Source of the DNA: Siphonodentalium dalli
Lineage: Eukaryota > Mollusca > Scaphopoda > Gadilida > Siphonodentaliidae
Length of the DNA stretch: 64,000 nucleotides
Assembly (NCBI GenBank): GCA_032622095.1
Contig: CP136066.1
Coordinates: 113,605,319 to 113,669,318 of the forward strand
Direction of reading: 5' to 3'
In this document: positions 26,201 through 38,004 of the stretch, in pieces
How the letters are laid out: every line of letters begins with the position of its first letter
Numbering within the stretch: the first letter of the stretch is position 1
Notes under the pieces: generated by a model
What the model was told of the DNA's origin: nothing
What the model saw: only the letters and a program-made list of their open reading frames with translations
Database searches by the model: none
Position numbers and translations under genes: made by a program

Positions 26201-26957
26201 ATTTTCAACATAATAAACTAGTTTTAATTTTATTTTTTGCGTAAAATAAAACAAGTGAAATTGAATGAAATTGTCACTCTGATATTATTTAATAATTATT
26301 GTGTCATTTCCCAAAAATGAAACGATGTCACAACAAATTAAACAAATTGGAACGGAATTGTTAAATGAAGCCGACAATAATATGTGGGTTTCAATTTTCT
26401 CATAGCGTGTACTTCCCTTCGAGTCACAAGAAAAAAAGCGATCTTGACTGGGTCCACACTTGCTTATATACATAACAAGTGAACAAATGACCTTGACCTG
26501 CTACGTCATATAAATAATGTCAGATTCAAAAAGGTACTTAAGCTATTTCGTACCAAAATAATAAATTTTAAACGGATCTCATAGAATCCTTTCTTGTGAA
26601 TAAAGATGAATATACCATGTAGTTCAGTGTGTAACGTATCTTTGAAGGGAATATAACTATTGTGACGTTTCTGATTACGATTGGTCCAAATTTAACAACG
26701 AATGAAATTTACTATATTTCTTCGGACGGGGAATTCCTAGTCTTCCCCACGTGCCAAGGAAAATTAACCATTTAAAAAACGTGTTTTCCAAAATGTTTCA
26801 TTGTTCAGGTAAAAACTTGAATTACCGCAATTTACCGGGAATCTCTGTTCTGGTCCTATAAAATTTAATAGCAATACCGATTACCATACAGTTACCGAGG
26901 TAAATAAATAAAAATTTACCGATACCGAGATTGAAATTTCAATACCGGCCATCTCTA
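20276..26957. mobile_element. hAT-type element, 6.7 kb including nested insert
   Basis: It begins TAGAGATGGGCGGTA and ends TACCGGCCATCTCTA, imperfect terminal inverted repeats. It is flanked by a perfect 8-bp target duplication CCACCATT (20268-20275 and 26958-26965), the hAT hallmark. Subterminal taccg motifs recur near both ends. About 1.1 kb is the element itself; the rest is composite C nested inside. No transposase was recognised. Confidence 0.88.
21081..26657. mobile_element. Composite TIR element C (unclassified), nested in hAT
   Basis: The core is 21447-26657, with inverted repeats identical over 45 bp by eye (21447-21491 and 26613-26657). They begin gttatattcccttcaaagat and contain CACACTGAACTACATGG. 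Left of it sits a cassette at 21081-21451 with a different inverted pair (about 55 bp, starting ataacattttcaatagaaaa). The cassette interior, 21136-21325, is an inverted near-identical copy of the core's right end (about 26437-26612). The core interior has a C-run at about 21679. A degraded internal echo of the end motif lies near 25010-25045 (attgaactacatg). No known protein domain was recognised. Confidence 0.75.
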
Positions 26958-27335
26958 CCACCATTACATATATGTGTACTGAGACTGGATAAAGCTGTGA
27001 GACGTAATTACAATTTAATGTATTTGCTGAAACAACTGCCATTATGGAATATGTTTAATTGTAATTCAACATATGTCGCTAAAACATGTATTCTGATTGG
27101 TCGAGAAGTTCAAACTTGAGTTTTTTATTAACTAGCATCGTCTGCTGAAGCGTGCACAAATTTGGAATATTAACAATGCGCAGCCATGATTCGAGTAAAC
27201 GAGTTCATCTGAATAGTTGTTTACTATAGATATGATTAACAGAAAGTTTGATCTCACTTCATAGCATGTAATGCCCATTAAACATGGTCTTCAAACAGTT
27301 TCTTTTAAAACTTTTTGGATTGAATAACAATGGAG

Positions 27336-27472
27336 ATAAACATACCCTATCATTGGATATTTGGGGATTCAAGCATGAAAACAGTTTGTGAACTTGCCGG
27401 CAAGCAAGTTCGTTCACAAACTGTTTTCATTGCTCAATTCCCTGAATATCCAACTCAACATAGTATGTTTAT
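27336..27472. mobile_element. Palindromic foldback element
   Basis: It runs from ataaacatac to gtatgtttat, with long inner arms ttggatatttggggattcaa / cctgaatatccaa and aacagtttgtgaacttgc / gcaagttcgttcacaaactg. Almost the whole 137 bp pairs with itself around ccggcaa. Confidence 0.85.
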
Positions 27473-27605
27473 TTCTTAATTAGATCTCCAGGTTCATCGC
27501 TCACATGTAAGATGTTTACACCTACGGCTGTTTAACTCTTCATTTGAACATTCCCCTAGTGAACTACTCAGCAATAAGTATTTAGTCATCAAACTGTTAA
27601 CAGAT

Positions 27606-27765
27606 ACAAGGTTGCAAATAGTGTGTCTGTCAATTACAGAATGAGGTCCCCAGAGGGTGAATTTAGTGATGCTATCGAGCAAGGTGGGCTAGCATCACCA
27701 AATTCACTCTCTGGGGACCTCATTCTGCTTAGGAATCAACTGCTATGGGAGACCTAGGATCAGAG
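27606..27765. mobile_element. Foldback MITE, family D, copy 2
   Basis: The arms agaatgaggtccccagaggg and ctctggggacctcattct flank a loop with ctagcatcacc. The tail tgctatgggagacctaggat is the reverse complement of the head of copy 1, so its orientation is opposite. Confidence 0.85.
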
Positions 27766-27904
27766 TGAAGTTCCCCAGTTGAAATTGATGATTTTCACCC
27801 ATTAGTCACCTCGATTATGCATTTTATCTTCTGCAAATTAGGTGATATAGAAACTCCCAGAAGGTAAAAAGTAACTAAAAACAATGTTAACTTGAAACAA
27901 TAGA

Positions 27905-28050
27905 TACTTCCCAGAAGATGAGGACTAAGCAGAATTAGATCCCCAGGGGGTGAATTTGGTGATGCAAGCCCACTGTGCAGGATAGCATCACTAAATTCAC
28001 TCCTGGGGACCTCATTCTGCAAATGACAGACAGGCTATTTACAAGCTTGA
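27905..28050. mobile_element. Foldback MITE, family D, copy 3
   Basis: It carries gcagaattagatccccaggg ... cctggggacctcattctgca and the tail aatgacagacaggctattta, as in copy 1. It lies about 14 bp from the donor of ANAPC1 exon 10 and is inverted relative to copy 2, 140 bp away. Confidence 0.82.
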
Positions 28051-28063
28051 ACAGATATCATAC

Positions 28064-28150
28064 CAGCGTTCTTTTGTGTCCTCCAACCATGAAATGATAC
28101 AAATTGTCTGCCATACTCAGTTCTGATGTGTTCACAGCCTCATTTCCTTT
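28064..28150 (-). CDS. ANAPC1: ANAPC1 exon 10 in window
   Basis: This 87-nt exon reads KGNEAVNTSELSM and ADNLYHFMVGGHKRTL, matching human SDLNVPEQLYQYMVGGHRR. The acceptor is tctttcag and the donor gtatga. Phase is 0 at both ends. A foldback MITE lies directly beyond its donor. Confidence 0.93.
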
Positions 28151-28371
28151 CTGAAAGAAATAGCAAAGTCAATATTATCCCCTTGGTCTGTATACAGTAT
28201 GCTCAAAATAACTTGGGGCGAGATGTATAAGACATGGGTTTTTTATACCCAGTTTGTTCTCTAGCTATACCCAGAAAATAAATGTGTTGCATTGTGTCAT
28301 TTATTCTGTATGGTTTTTGGTGATGGACTGTAATCTAATTATGAAGCAATGACTTTGTAAAGTAACCTAAT

Positions 28372-28740
28372 TAGGCCAAAAAAAAAACGTCTCTGTTTCC
28401 GGTACCCGGCCTGGCTGATATTTTCTTGCCGGCCTCAATTTTTTTTTTAATTTTCACGAAGTCCATAGTAACCTGTCTGTCTGAGTTAATGGCTATGGTT
28501 TCCCCCAATACCAACAGCAGAACTAACCACCAATCGCATACACACCTGACGCATGTGTAGGCCATGTGCGCGATCGCGCATTCTTGATAAAAAATAAGAC
28601 AACTATAGGTCGGCCATGCTACGCAGTGAATACCGTCGCGTAAATCAAACTCTACCCTGACAGTCACTACGGAAATCCCCCGTCTTTTATGGGCTGTGTA
28701 CACTGCTGTGTATTTTAAAAAGTACATTGTATTAATTATA
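28372..28740. mobile_element. Possible Harbinger-like end fragment
   Basis: TTA|GGCCAAAAAAAAAACGTC resembles the ends of the two Harbinger-type elements here, and gtacccggcctggctgat follows. I did not find a matching right end, so this may be a truncated copy. A 118-codon minus-strand open frame inside has no recognised domain. Confidence 0.35.
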
Positions 28741-30144
28741 CCGGTAGCTCCCTTAACTTCCTTCGCCTAATTGGGGGCAAAACTTGCCTGAAAGACCATC
28801 TGTTCGCGACAAAATTAAACAGTGAAAAGCATGTGCGTTTTTGGCGGGAAAATGACAGTCCGTATTACGTTATCAATCCTGGAAATTAGCGTCATCAAAA
28901 GCCGAAATCACCATCACCATTGACAAGACGAAATCGTCATCAAAGATTAAAATGCATAGGCATCCTTGAATATTCACATAAACCCGATTTTAACCCACTT
29001 TAAATAAACAACTGTCTGTTATGAATGACACAACAACTGGGTCACTGTGTCACCAACCAAACGCATCAGTGGGTCACGAGAATAAACTCTGTGTAACTAT
29101 TTATGACAGACTCTCTTTGATGTTTTCCGACCAAGCAGCAGATACCACTGAAGAAACAACTCGCACTGTATGAAAGTATTAAACACACATTTCTGATCAT
29201 CTGATGTGCATACATGTACTGCATGTAAGGATTATTTGATAACTTGCTGTTAATTACACTGAAAGTTGGCAGGTAATCAATTCTGCTATTTAAAACTTTC
29301 CGGGATTGAAACAAAATAAGTCGGAAATAGGTGACTATAAACCACAATACTAGTTAGTGATTTGGTAATATGGACAAGTTGTCACTGAAAAATAATGATC
29401 ATCTATGAAGAGAAATAAGAGGGGATGAAAATACAATAGGTTTTATTGAAATGGCAAGTATTTATTCCATAAAACGATCTCTGTCAACACCAACACCTGT
29501 AAAATTGTGTCGGCAGTGATGAATAGAATGGCATAAAATGTGTAACCTCAGGCCCAAACTACACCAGAGATATTCAGGGGAAGATTGGAACAAAACATGT
29601 TTATTCCTGCATATCCAAGAACAGTCAGTAACATTGTTCTGGTCACATGTAATTTGTAAATAAAGGTATCAGATGCTACTGTTGCATTGTGGGCTGGTAG
29701 ATGCATGGACTACATGTATGTAAGAGGAATAACTCTAAACCCATGGCCATAGCCTAATACATTGAATTTTCACACTGGAGCACATACTAGAGCTAGAAAA
29801 TATCTTTAACACCTAATACATGACATAATAGTCCAGCAAGCTGCATAATATATTACCAGTTAGCATGTATAAAAGCATGCCAATTTTATAATACATGTTA
29901 AAAGGGTGTACTACACTATTTTATCACTTTCAAATGGCCGGTTAAAAAAAAAAAATAGTGTAAAAAATTGGATGTAAATAGACTTGATAAACTGCGAGTT
30001 AACTAAAACATGTATATTCTGTTGAAAACAAAGTATGCATTGACATAACATAACACGAACGATTAGTTATAACTCAATTCCGCAGTGGAAATCTCCCGCT
30101 GAGGGTAGAGACTGGTATTTGGTGAAGAAAGGACCTTGGTGATA

Positions 30145-30228
30145 GAATATGTGTTCTGTGCATCTAACTCTGTTGAAGATGAGCTTCATTTTCTGCTCCA
30201 GTGTGATGCCTATGCCAATGTGATGTAA
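30145..30228 (+). pseudogene. LINE reverse-transcriptase tail fragment
   Basis: The frame reads EYVFCASNSVEDELHFLLQC then DAYANVM and a stop. The pattern of a cysteine, then VEDELHFLLQC and a further aromatic, is the zinc-binding tail that follows the reverse transcriptase in many LINEs (usually VEDExHFLLxCPxY). Upstream frames are broken. It is a short dead fragment inside an ANAPC1 intron. Confidence 0.55.
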
Positions 30229-30239
30229 TGATGACACAT

Positions 30240-32580
30240 AAATATGGATACCAATCTTTGATGTATAAGTAGAACATAATACACAATCAATGTATACAAC
30301 TGAGTCGTGGAATGAAGGACCCGAATGATAGGTGATGTTCGGACAGGTATAAGAACCTCAAGATGAAATGAGTAAAGTAAAGCATGATGTATAAGGGTGT
30401 TGTTGTTATATGCTATTTGGTGTGAATATTAGATGAGGTATTTGGCAATACACATCGATATTGGCTCTGCCGTTATGGTCATTCCCTATGACCATATTTG
30501 GGGATCGACTTCATTGTGTGCAGGATTAAAGTTTAGCAAGGGAAGCCTAACCGTCTTAATATGGCGTTTGTCGAGTTGAGTTCTCATAAGTTGCTTGTTA
30601 CCTATGATAACTTAGGTAATAAGTATTTGGTATACTAGTACTATGTTTATAGTTTAGTGGGTTTACTGATTTCGCTTGGGTTAAGCTCTTCGAGTGTTTG
30701 TCACGTTCAGCAATCGGATGTTTTGTCCGAGTAACTGGGATGAGGTCTTGTACTGTTTCATTTATTATATAGAGAAATTCTGGGTGCCCAGGTGGTGACC
30801 TTTAGGTTGACCTTGACCTAGTTTTATTTGGTAAAGGTTACGTGTACTTTTATTTTTAAGTAAAGGTTATATGTACTTTTATGCAAGTGCATGAGTTCAC
30901 AACAACTAGAGTTCATGGAGAATTCACATTTAAATGTTTGTTTATGACGTCACAGGTTAGGATATATAAGAGTTGAGTTTTTTGTATAACTTTGTTGGCA
31001 TTCAGTTTCGGAAGTCAATGGGACTTACAAGGGGATACCCGTCTATGACGTCATAGTATGTTTCGAGACCGTGCTGTTTTTGGTTTAAGTTGTATACATT
31101 TGTGATAGTTTGTGTTTTAGAATTCGGGGATTGTTCCGCCATGTAAAGGTTTTGTTTATGTTCATTTCTTGCTGATTTGTTTTCCAAGTTTTGTTTCTGG
31201 AATAGTTCATCCTTTGTGGGCATTAACGGGTGTATACTTAGCTTAATTTTCCGTTTTTTATGATGTATTGTGCATGGGATAATCCCGTATAGCGAAGTTC
31301 TTGTATGTGTATTGGGTCTATTCTCTGTTAGGAAACGGTTCGTTTGAGTACAGATGTAAGTATTTTACATTGATTGGAGAGACGATGGGTGTGCTTGGGT
31401 GCACAAGTATTTAAGTTTGGAAGAGTTATATTGTAGAATGTGGAGGGGCATTGTTTGTCCGATTTTGTCCAAATTCTATAATTATGTCTTCATGTGCTTG
31501 GGGGCTTGGGTAAGGTGTGTTCTCCGATTTGTTCCGCTTCCAATGGCTATATGTCAACCATCTACCCTTGATTTTGATGTATGTTGACTGGCCTGTCATC
31601 AGACCCTCATTTTTTTGGGAGGTCGTTGTCTCTTCGAGTAACGCAGTTGACAATGTGGAGCAGGAGAATTATGAAAAAGAGATTAATATTATTCACCCTA
31701 AGGTGTCTGACCTGTTCATGCCCTCTGGATATTTCGTCCTTAGTTGGAACATCCAGTTTTATATTATGTTTCGCCGACGTCAAGTGTTGTTCTCGATATC
31801 TGAGTCAGTATATGAGACATGTGACATGATATAAGTGGTAGTTGTGTTTCCTGACTAGCTTTTTTGTTTTGTTTTCAAATTTTGTGTTTTCTGACTAGCT
31901 TTATTTTTTTATAAATTATTTTTCGAGTGCTTTTGAGGTATATGTCCTGTCGGGTTTTGGAGGGGTGTACCATAGGTTATTGTCCATTATTTGGGAGTTG
32001 TATACTGGCCAGGGCTTTGGCAATGTTGAGTGTATTAGTTAAATTGTTTGTGCGTGTGCTTGGTGCATCAGTACTGTGATGTGTTATATGTCTTTTGGTC
32101 TGGGCTGTGATTAAGATCTGTGAGGTTTCTGTAAGGAACCGAGCACTGATATTCGTAGCACGTGTATAATATATAATTAGTGCTATATGCCCTTGAGTCA
32201 GGTTGTGGGAATATAATGGGGCATGGGTAGTTATGTCATGGGGAATGGGTAGTTATGTCACAGCCAATTTAACAACAAAATATTTTGAAAAGACTGACTT
32301 CCATATCAGTAATGTGCACTCACTCACTTACTTCTATGACTGAATTATTGGTTAATAATTTCCCTTGACGCCAAAATTCCTTCACCAAGTGTATAGCGGA
32401 CAAACTATTTTATCAATGCTGCACAACTAGGATATGTAGATGAACTTATACTGTGTATATAGAGTGACTTATATGGTATATGGGGCGGGCGTGATTGAAT
32501 TGTTGTATAATATTGTTAATTATTTATAAGCCCATGCATGTCACTATAATAAATAAATAATTCATTCTTTAAACCTCACA
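30240..32580. other. T/G-rich intronic tract, unclassified
   Basis: The plus strand here is unusually rich in T and G and poor in C compared with its surroundings, from about 30380 to 32560. Several 60-105 codon open frames occur on both strands but none has a known domain. It could be the rest of a LINE-like or other retroelement that ends near the fragment at 30145. I cannot classify it. Confidence 0.35.
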
Positions 32581-33010
32581 TGCATCTGCCATTTCAAATT
32601 ACTGCGGACTTCTCTTTTGATCTTTTGATTTGCAGCTCACATTAGTGTGGTTTTAATTGCTTTTTTCGATGGTAGCAATTATTGCTATTTTCTTCATTTT
32701 ATTTTATTGGCCGCATATGTGTGTTATCATCTGTTTTAGCCACCAGACTGTTAAACCGATTTTCAACACCCACATCCATATGATCTAACATTTCCCGATG
32801 TTTTCTCATTCCTTAGTGGCACATCCTGGCAGTTGATCAAAATGTTAAATTTCAGCAAATCTTTTGTTATTCTTTAAATGCACACAGTCTTTCTTCATTG
32901 ATTAGTTTTATTTGATTTTAGTGCTCATATCTTTATAGTCTTGGCTGTCTCTCAGCGCTTTAATAAAATAAATAATTATTATTATAAACGAATATACAGA
33001 GAAGACTGAC

Positions 33011-33102
33011 CCCAAACATAACAAGTCCCAAAGCCATACCAGCAGCAAGTGAGTACGATTCTCTATCGGTGCAGTTCTCCATTCCCGGTCCTGGTGGTCG
33101 TC
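33011..33102 (-). CDS. ANAPC1: ANAPC1 exon 9 in window
   Basis: This 92-nt exon completes the glycine and reads RPPGPGMENCTDRES then YSLAAGMALGLVMFG, matching human CTDRESYSLAAGLALGMVCLG. The acceptor is cttcacag and the donor gtcagt. Confidence 0.96.
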
Positions 33103-33988
33103 CTGTGAAGAAATAATCCAGGACTGGTGAATATAGTGATAATTATACATTTGCAAAAATCACTGCTACATAAAGGCTCGTCTTCTCTTGGTTCCAAAAA
33201 CATTTTCGGCAAAATTGTCGTGTCATGAACTCTTTCCGAAATTATGTTTGCAGAATTCTTTTGGAAAAAAGGAGGGTTCGCACGAAGTTTGTGGTAAATT
33301 TCGGAACTTGTCTTCAATATTTCCAGCATTTTGCTTTCTCTTTCTGGAATTTCTTATTTAGACATTTATAGTAATTATGCCATGGGATCGCATGTTAAAA
33401 GTTTGGTGTCATTTTACGAAAAACATGTTGTAAACCAGGTACAAAGTGTTCATAATGTGAACATTTTGTTTTATCCCGTAAAAGTGTGATATCTGTTTAG
33501 AGCAGCTCACAGATAAGTTTTTACAAGAACTGTCATAATAAGAATCTAATGAAATAGAATTATTCGAGCTAATTTCACTGAGGATATAATTCAAAATAAG
33601 TTGTGATTCTCTTGTTGTTAGATCCTCTTCAGCCTTATCTTTTCTAAAATCATGTCATATCAAAATTTATCTTACGTTCATTGAGTGTATAAATTAAAAT
33701 TGTTTAACCCCTTCTTTACTAAATGGATTCAATTATAAAAGTAGATATTGGAAAAGTCTATTATTAATTTGGAGCGGTGTTCAAAAAATGTGCAGATGAC
33801 ATACAGATGAAAAGATAATTGAAGAGCAAAAGAATTCCTATTCATTGACTGGGAATATCAAGAAAATAATTTCAACAAATAACCTATGGCCGTTTGTTGA
33901 TCTTATTGTGAATTTATTATTTAACATTTCCTAAGGGAACTACTCATCAATGAGTGTTTACTAAAGAAAGGGATAAAGGGTGAATTAC

Positions 33989-34173
33989 CTATCTCTGACA
34001 GGAGCACCTCAGCTATGTGTCTGTGTCCGGTGCCCTGGTACACCAAGCCGATGCCCATCACCGACGCCACCTGGACATTGTGTGGCACATTCAGCTCAGT
34101 AGATGTGGTGGGCAGCAGAGCAGATATATGTATACTTAGCACTCTCGTGATGCCCAGGTCCATTGTTCCCTTA
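33989..34173 (-). CDS. ANAPC1: ANAPC1 exon 8 in window (PC repeats)
   Basis: At 185 nt this is the longest exon seen. It reads KGTMDLGITRVLSIHI, SALLPTTSTELNVPHNVQ, MGIGLVYQGTGHRH and AEVLLSEI. These are the hallmark APC1 PC repeats and nearly match human. The acceptor is ctgtttcag and the donor gtaatt. It ends one base into a glycine codon. Confidence 0.97.
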
Positions 34174-34639
34174 CTGAAACAGAAGATATCAATGGCAATA
34201 GAGATCTTTCGCAACTCACATATAGAGTAACGACTATGTTTAAAGTGATGTAGGGTTATCACATAGAAATTTAGAATAATCTTTCTCAAAGTAGTTATTT
34301 GTTACGAATATAAATCCAAATTGACGATATACACCCTCATTCTTATATATTAATTAAATGCAATGACTCTCGATGGCGAAATCATTTGTGTTAGATTATC
34401 GCCGATAGTTGCTCCCCGAATCGAGATGTAAATATTTCCAATTGGGTGTGGTTCAGACGATGTTTTCTATGGAGTGGTATGGTCGATTGCTTTGAAATTT
34501 TTGGCGATGTTAGTAGAATGCTACATTCCCGAAGTTGGCATAGCATCTGAGTACTAACTTATCAATTTCACACACCCGAACAAGTTCATAACATGTCTTT
34601 AATGTAGCCATGAAAATCATGTAAGGCCAAAAACTTTTT

Positions 34640-34690
34640 GACAATTAAGACCACTGATATATATATATATAATCGTGCGCAGTGATATTT
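34640..34690. repeat. Short AT dinucleotide run
   Basis: A tatatatatata run near 34659-34670, in the intron between exons 8 and 7. Confidence 0.6.
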
Positions 34691-34949
34691 TTGCTCCGCA
34701 CAATTTACCAGATTAAACACAATGCATACAATAATCTTCTATTCAATCGGCTAATTGAGGAGTTGTGTGAGGCTTAATAAGTGATGGCTGTTTATACCAC
34801 AAGACTATAATTAAATTATACAGCCTGCAAAAGTATTTGTGATACCTGTACCATGGACATAATTTCAGAGTTCCATAATTGAGCAGATATGACGAATTGG
34901 GAGAAATTTAGATTAAAGGGGATCATCTAGCAGACTCCAAAGGGTCTAA

Positions 34950-35687
34950 CAAGGCTAACATTTTATGAGGAAGAAAATGGTGCAGTCTAAAAGTTTCTGA
35001 AGTGATGCTGTTGGAATCAGGGATGGCAAAAGATGAGGAGTCAGCAATTTCAACCAAACATATATGTTGTAAACCCCATGATATATGGAATTTAATGTTG
35101 TGGCTTAAAGATACATAAGTTCACCGACAAAGTCATGGATGGGGGTTAGAGAAGGGGTGCCATAATTAGTAAAAACTCTTTTGTTGCTGATTTACACCAA
35201 TTTGTAATCATCTCCATGATAAAGGGAATCTAATAATGAGGTTGAAAGATATCAGAATGGTGCCAAGCAAGTCAGAGATGGGGGTGGGAAGAGGGGGGGA
35301 CAAAATTGATAAAAAAAAAAATTCTCGCTGATTTTCACCAAACTTATATTTAGTTATCTCCCTTATATATGAAATATATGTATGACCCAATGTTGCCAAA
35401 GTGGCAACGCCAGATTCCGGGATTGTGCTGAGGGATGAGCACCAAAATTTATAAAACAATTTTAAGGCAGATTTCCTCCAAACTTATATACATGTATAGC
35501 CATGTCCGTGATATAGGAAACATAATGGTCAGTTTAAATTTTCTGAACTGGCACCATTCGTTTGAGGAATGGGGATCACCGGAGCAGAGCCCCAAAATTG
35601 ATAAAACATAACTTTTGATGATTTTCCTACAAACTTATATATAGGTGTATCCATGATATGATGAATAAAATGGTACGGTTTAAAGAG
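34950..35687. repeat. About 125-bp tandem array, left half
   Basis: Diverged units contain gattttcaccaaacttatat and then catgatataggaaa-like and agagatgggggtggg motifs. The array resumes at 43425-43560 on the other side of composite B, so B was inserted into it. Confidence 0.7.
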
Positions 35688-36534
35688 CCCAAAAATATTA
35701 TTTTTAAATGGATAATACATTTTTCCTTAAAGAAAGCCTGAACACTGAACTATATGGATATATGTCCTCTTTGTAAACCACAGTAGGAAAGGGGTTAACT
35801 TTTTTGGTCGCCTCCCGACGCTTAATGTGCTTGCCCAGATTAGTCACGCATGAACGGTCCCAATATAACCAGCTGTACTCGATGGGATTCGTCAGTGTTA
35901 TTTTCGACTCAATCAGGAGATTGGCAAGTTGCGGGGTTGGGAATGGCGCCGCCATGGGAGGGATCTATGATAGTTCAGTGTTCAGGCTTTCTTTAATGAA
36001 AAATGTATTATACTTTTAAAAATAATATTTTTCCGCTAAAGGAAGCTTTTCACACTGAACTATATGGATTAGAATGCAAGCCCAGGAGGCACGAGCAATA
36101 AAGTTAATATTCAAATTTAGAGGGGAATGTACTCTTCTGAAACAGATTGCACATAAATATGAACTCTTAATGAATCTGCTATGATTTGTTACGTGAAAAT
36201 AACTCACATATTCAGAGTTCTACATTGCTCAAACGTGTACCTCCCCCCACCCTTGTTTTGGAAAAAAACATCCCAGGTGGTGCCAACCAATTCATAGTTT
36301 CGAGCAAACTGAGCAAGTATAACCGAAGAAGATGCACTTCTTTCTTCTCTTCGTCTTTCAGTTCTAAGGTCCCAGCCGCCATGGGATGCAAGGAGACTAA
36401 CTCACTCTCCGCCTTAGCGACAGAACGACCTGTACTGGAGGAGGCCCACTCCTAAGATGGCGAGACAACCAACAGTAAGAGTTACCGAACTGCTGTTCGC
36501 CAAAGCAAATGGTAGCTAACCTGATGCCAAATTT

Positions 36535-36745
36535 GTGGCGCAGGGATCAAATTGAGAACCCAATAGCCCAAATGGGTTGGACAACTATAAGTGAGTCAAG
36601 CCATCGGATCAGAGGGAGCCCCCACCACCGCATGTTGCAGGTGGTCGTGCCCAAGCTAATATCCTGGCCAAGCTGGAGGGTGGGGAGAGGTCATTGTTCT
36701 CCGACCCCAAGACGGTTGAGTGGCAGGCAAGGCCTTGTCTGAAAT
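36535..36745 (+). pseudogene. GC-rich coding-like relic in composite B
   Basis: This is the paralogue of 1051-1281. In the frame homologous to A it reads QREPPPPHVAGGRAQANIL and AKLEGGERSLFSDP, but a TGA replaces CGA upstream of QREP. An alternative frame is open for 78 codons at 36509-36742. It is a decayed copy of an unrecognised gene. Confidence 0.3.
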
Positions 36746-37132
36746 AAGAGTGTGGACAGGGGATCCCGGCTCGTTACTGCTATGGGTATGGCCCCCGCCC
36801 TGCACTTAAGCTGCCGAAGGCCCTTCGGCTGGTGTCAATTTGTGCGCACGTGATTTGGCAGCTTCAGCGCCCAGAACCGCTGGTGCCGGTGGGGGACAAA
36901 ACGTCCTGGAGGTCCCAAGTACCCCGACAGCTCCACCAGTCGCATCCCCACTAATTGATTGAACCGCCGAGGCGTAACCGGAGGAGCGTGAACTGGTCCT
37001 ATCTTCCTTCTTAGAACAGTTATCACATGTCTCTGAGGTATGTATCACAAGATATCATGCAGAAACCCTGTGATACAGATATATAAAATGATATGATAGA
37101 TATATCAGGGTGATATATAATTCATCATGAGA

Positions 37133-38004
37133 CAGGGACCAGCCGAGAGGGCGAAGTGGGCGAAGAAGTCTCCCTATTCTTGCTCACTTCGCCCTAATTT
37201 TGCGGCCGGGCGAAGTTTAAGTCGCCCTGAAATTTCCGAAGTTTACCTAAGAAAAAGGGCAAATTATTCACCCACTATTTACTGCCAACATTGATTGAAC
37301 CCAGTTATCCACTGACACTGTCGTAGATAACACCATAGTTACTATTAACAGCTGTATTAATCCGATTTGGGAGCACATTCACACCTGAGTGTTGATTGCA
37401 GACAGCTGTGAATACATCGTAAGGTGTCCAGTGACTTGTGAATTTGGGATTATCACACCTGAAGATTACACCTTACATCAGATCATCACCCTTTGTTAAA
37501 TTATGTAAAGGCCAGATTAGTTTTGAAAACAAATTCATTTTTGCAACATAGTAATATCTGTACCCATGTTAGGGACTTTTAATGAGTGAAAATGTTCAAG
37601 ATTTCTACCGTTTTATAGCATTTTTTTCGTATTCATAATCATTGTCTAATTTTTATTTCTTTTTGTATTCATAAGCGGTCGTAATTCTTATTTCTTTTTG
37701 TGTTCATAAGCGGTTGAAAAAATGGCGTTCTTTCAAAACCATTCTCTCATATTTGGACATTATTCATAGTTATTAGTGTAATGATTTGAACATAAAGCTT
37801 CCACATTTGAACCATTGTTTCACCATTTTAATTTAAATATTGCATATCTCCTATTTTCTTTATATAGCCTTTTATAGGCGACTACAATGCGGGCGGATTT
37901 CAATTTTGCCAACGCATTTCGCCCTGGAAACTTCCCACTTCGCCCTATTTTTGTGACAGGGAGAAGTCACTTCGCCCTGAAAATCAGGCCTAGGCTGGTC
38001 CCTG
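37133..38004. mobile_element. hAT-type MITE with cttcgccct subterminal repeats
   Basis: The ends CAGGGACCAGCC and GGCTGGTCCCTG are a perfect 12-bp inverted pair. They are flanked by a perfect 8-bp duplication TCATGAGA (37125-37132 and 38005-38012). Near both ends the motif gggcgaagt/acttcgccct is repeated several times in inverted orientation, like hAT subterminal transposase-binding sites. There is no coding capacity. It is absent from the aligned site in element A, which reads straight through tcatgagatcatgtcag. Confidence 0.93.
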
